The position numbers and the translations under genes were made by a program. The notes beneath the pieces are model-generated. The model made no database searches and was not told where the DNA came from. It was given only the letters and a program-made list of their open reading frames with translations. Shown here piece after piece: positions 5,347-5,424 of a stretch of DNA of 5,424 bases; the stretch's first letter is position 1, and each line of letters begins with the position of its first letter. The DNA is from Acidithiobacillus sp. (GTDB lineage Bacteria > Pseudomonadota > Gammaproteobacteria > Acidithiobacillales > Acidithiobacillaceae): NCBI GenBank assembly GCA_027445725.1, contig DAIAVG010000106.1:1-5424 (forward strand), in the 5' to 3' direction.

Positions 5347-5371
5347 GCTGGCGGGGTCAGCGCGATTTTTT
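5347..5371 (+). terminator. Weak candidate intrinsic terminator of the propeller gene
   Basis: GCTGG (5347-5351) can pair with TCAGC (5357-5361), including one G-U pair, with loop CGGGG. Four bases later there is a run of six T (5366-5371). The stem is short and the T-run is displaced, so this is tentative. The remaining bases to 5424 show no clear gene. Confidence 0.3.
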
Positions 5372-5424
5372 CGAAGTTCGGGGTTGAGACTGCGGCCTCG
5401 GGTTGGAGGGTTTGGAGAGCGGTT

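Noticed and set aside
5344..5424. Plus-strand frame open to the right edge starting five bases after the propeller stop (MAGGVSAIFSKF...)
   Set aside because: Only 27 codons, no clear ribosome binding site, and it contains the T-run of the candidate terminator. It cannot be supported as a gene.
1..5424. tRNA, rRNA, CRISPR array, insertion sequence or attachment site
   Set aside because: I saw no cloverleaf, no regularly spaced repeats, no transposase motif and no flanking target duplications in the window.

Overview
The window looks like a piece of a sulfur-oxidizing, probably acidophilic bacterial chromosome. The best guess is Acidithiobacillus or a relative: it combines a sulfur oxygenase reductase, a sulfide:quinone oxidoreductase-type flavoprotein, a secreted PQQ-type beta-propeller that resembles tetrathionate hydrolases, and the start of a GH15 glucoamylase. 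The genus is inferred from gene content and not proven by the sequence.

Layout. Four genes lie on the minus strand and read from right to left: sor (3613 to 2678), an SQR-type flavoprotein (2519 to 1212), a DUF1641 protein (1153 to 293), and the N-terminus of a GH15 glucoamylase that runs off the left edge (167 to 1). One gene lies on the plus strand, divergent from sor: an exported seven-repeat beta-propeller protein (3989 to 5338). Between the divergent genes is a 375-base AT-rich region (3614-3988). It holds a perfect 10-bp inverted repeat, an overlapping alternative inverted repeat, and candidate promoters in both directions.

How the genes could work together. SOR disproportionates and oxidizes cytoplasmic elemental sulfur with O2 to sulfite, thiosulfate and sulfide without delivering electrons to the respiratory chain. 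An SQR encoded just downstream would oxidize the sulfide to sulfur or polysulfide, reduce quinone, and regenerate SOR substrate. DUF1641 proteins often neighbour such flavoproteins, but their role is unknown. If the divergent propeller protein is a tetrathionate hydrolase, it would make sulfur and thiosulfate in the periplasm. The GH15 gene belongs to alpha-glucan breakdown and is probably a separate unit.

The main non-coding signals are a very stable GC hairpin with a UACG tetraloop between sqr and the DUF1641 gene, and the nested dyads upstream of sor. Base composition also differs: hand-counted 60-base samples of sor are about 40-55% GC, while a sample of the propeller gene is about 62%. 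This suggests that the block was assembled from parts with different histories.
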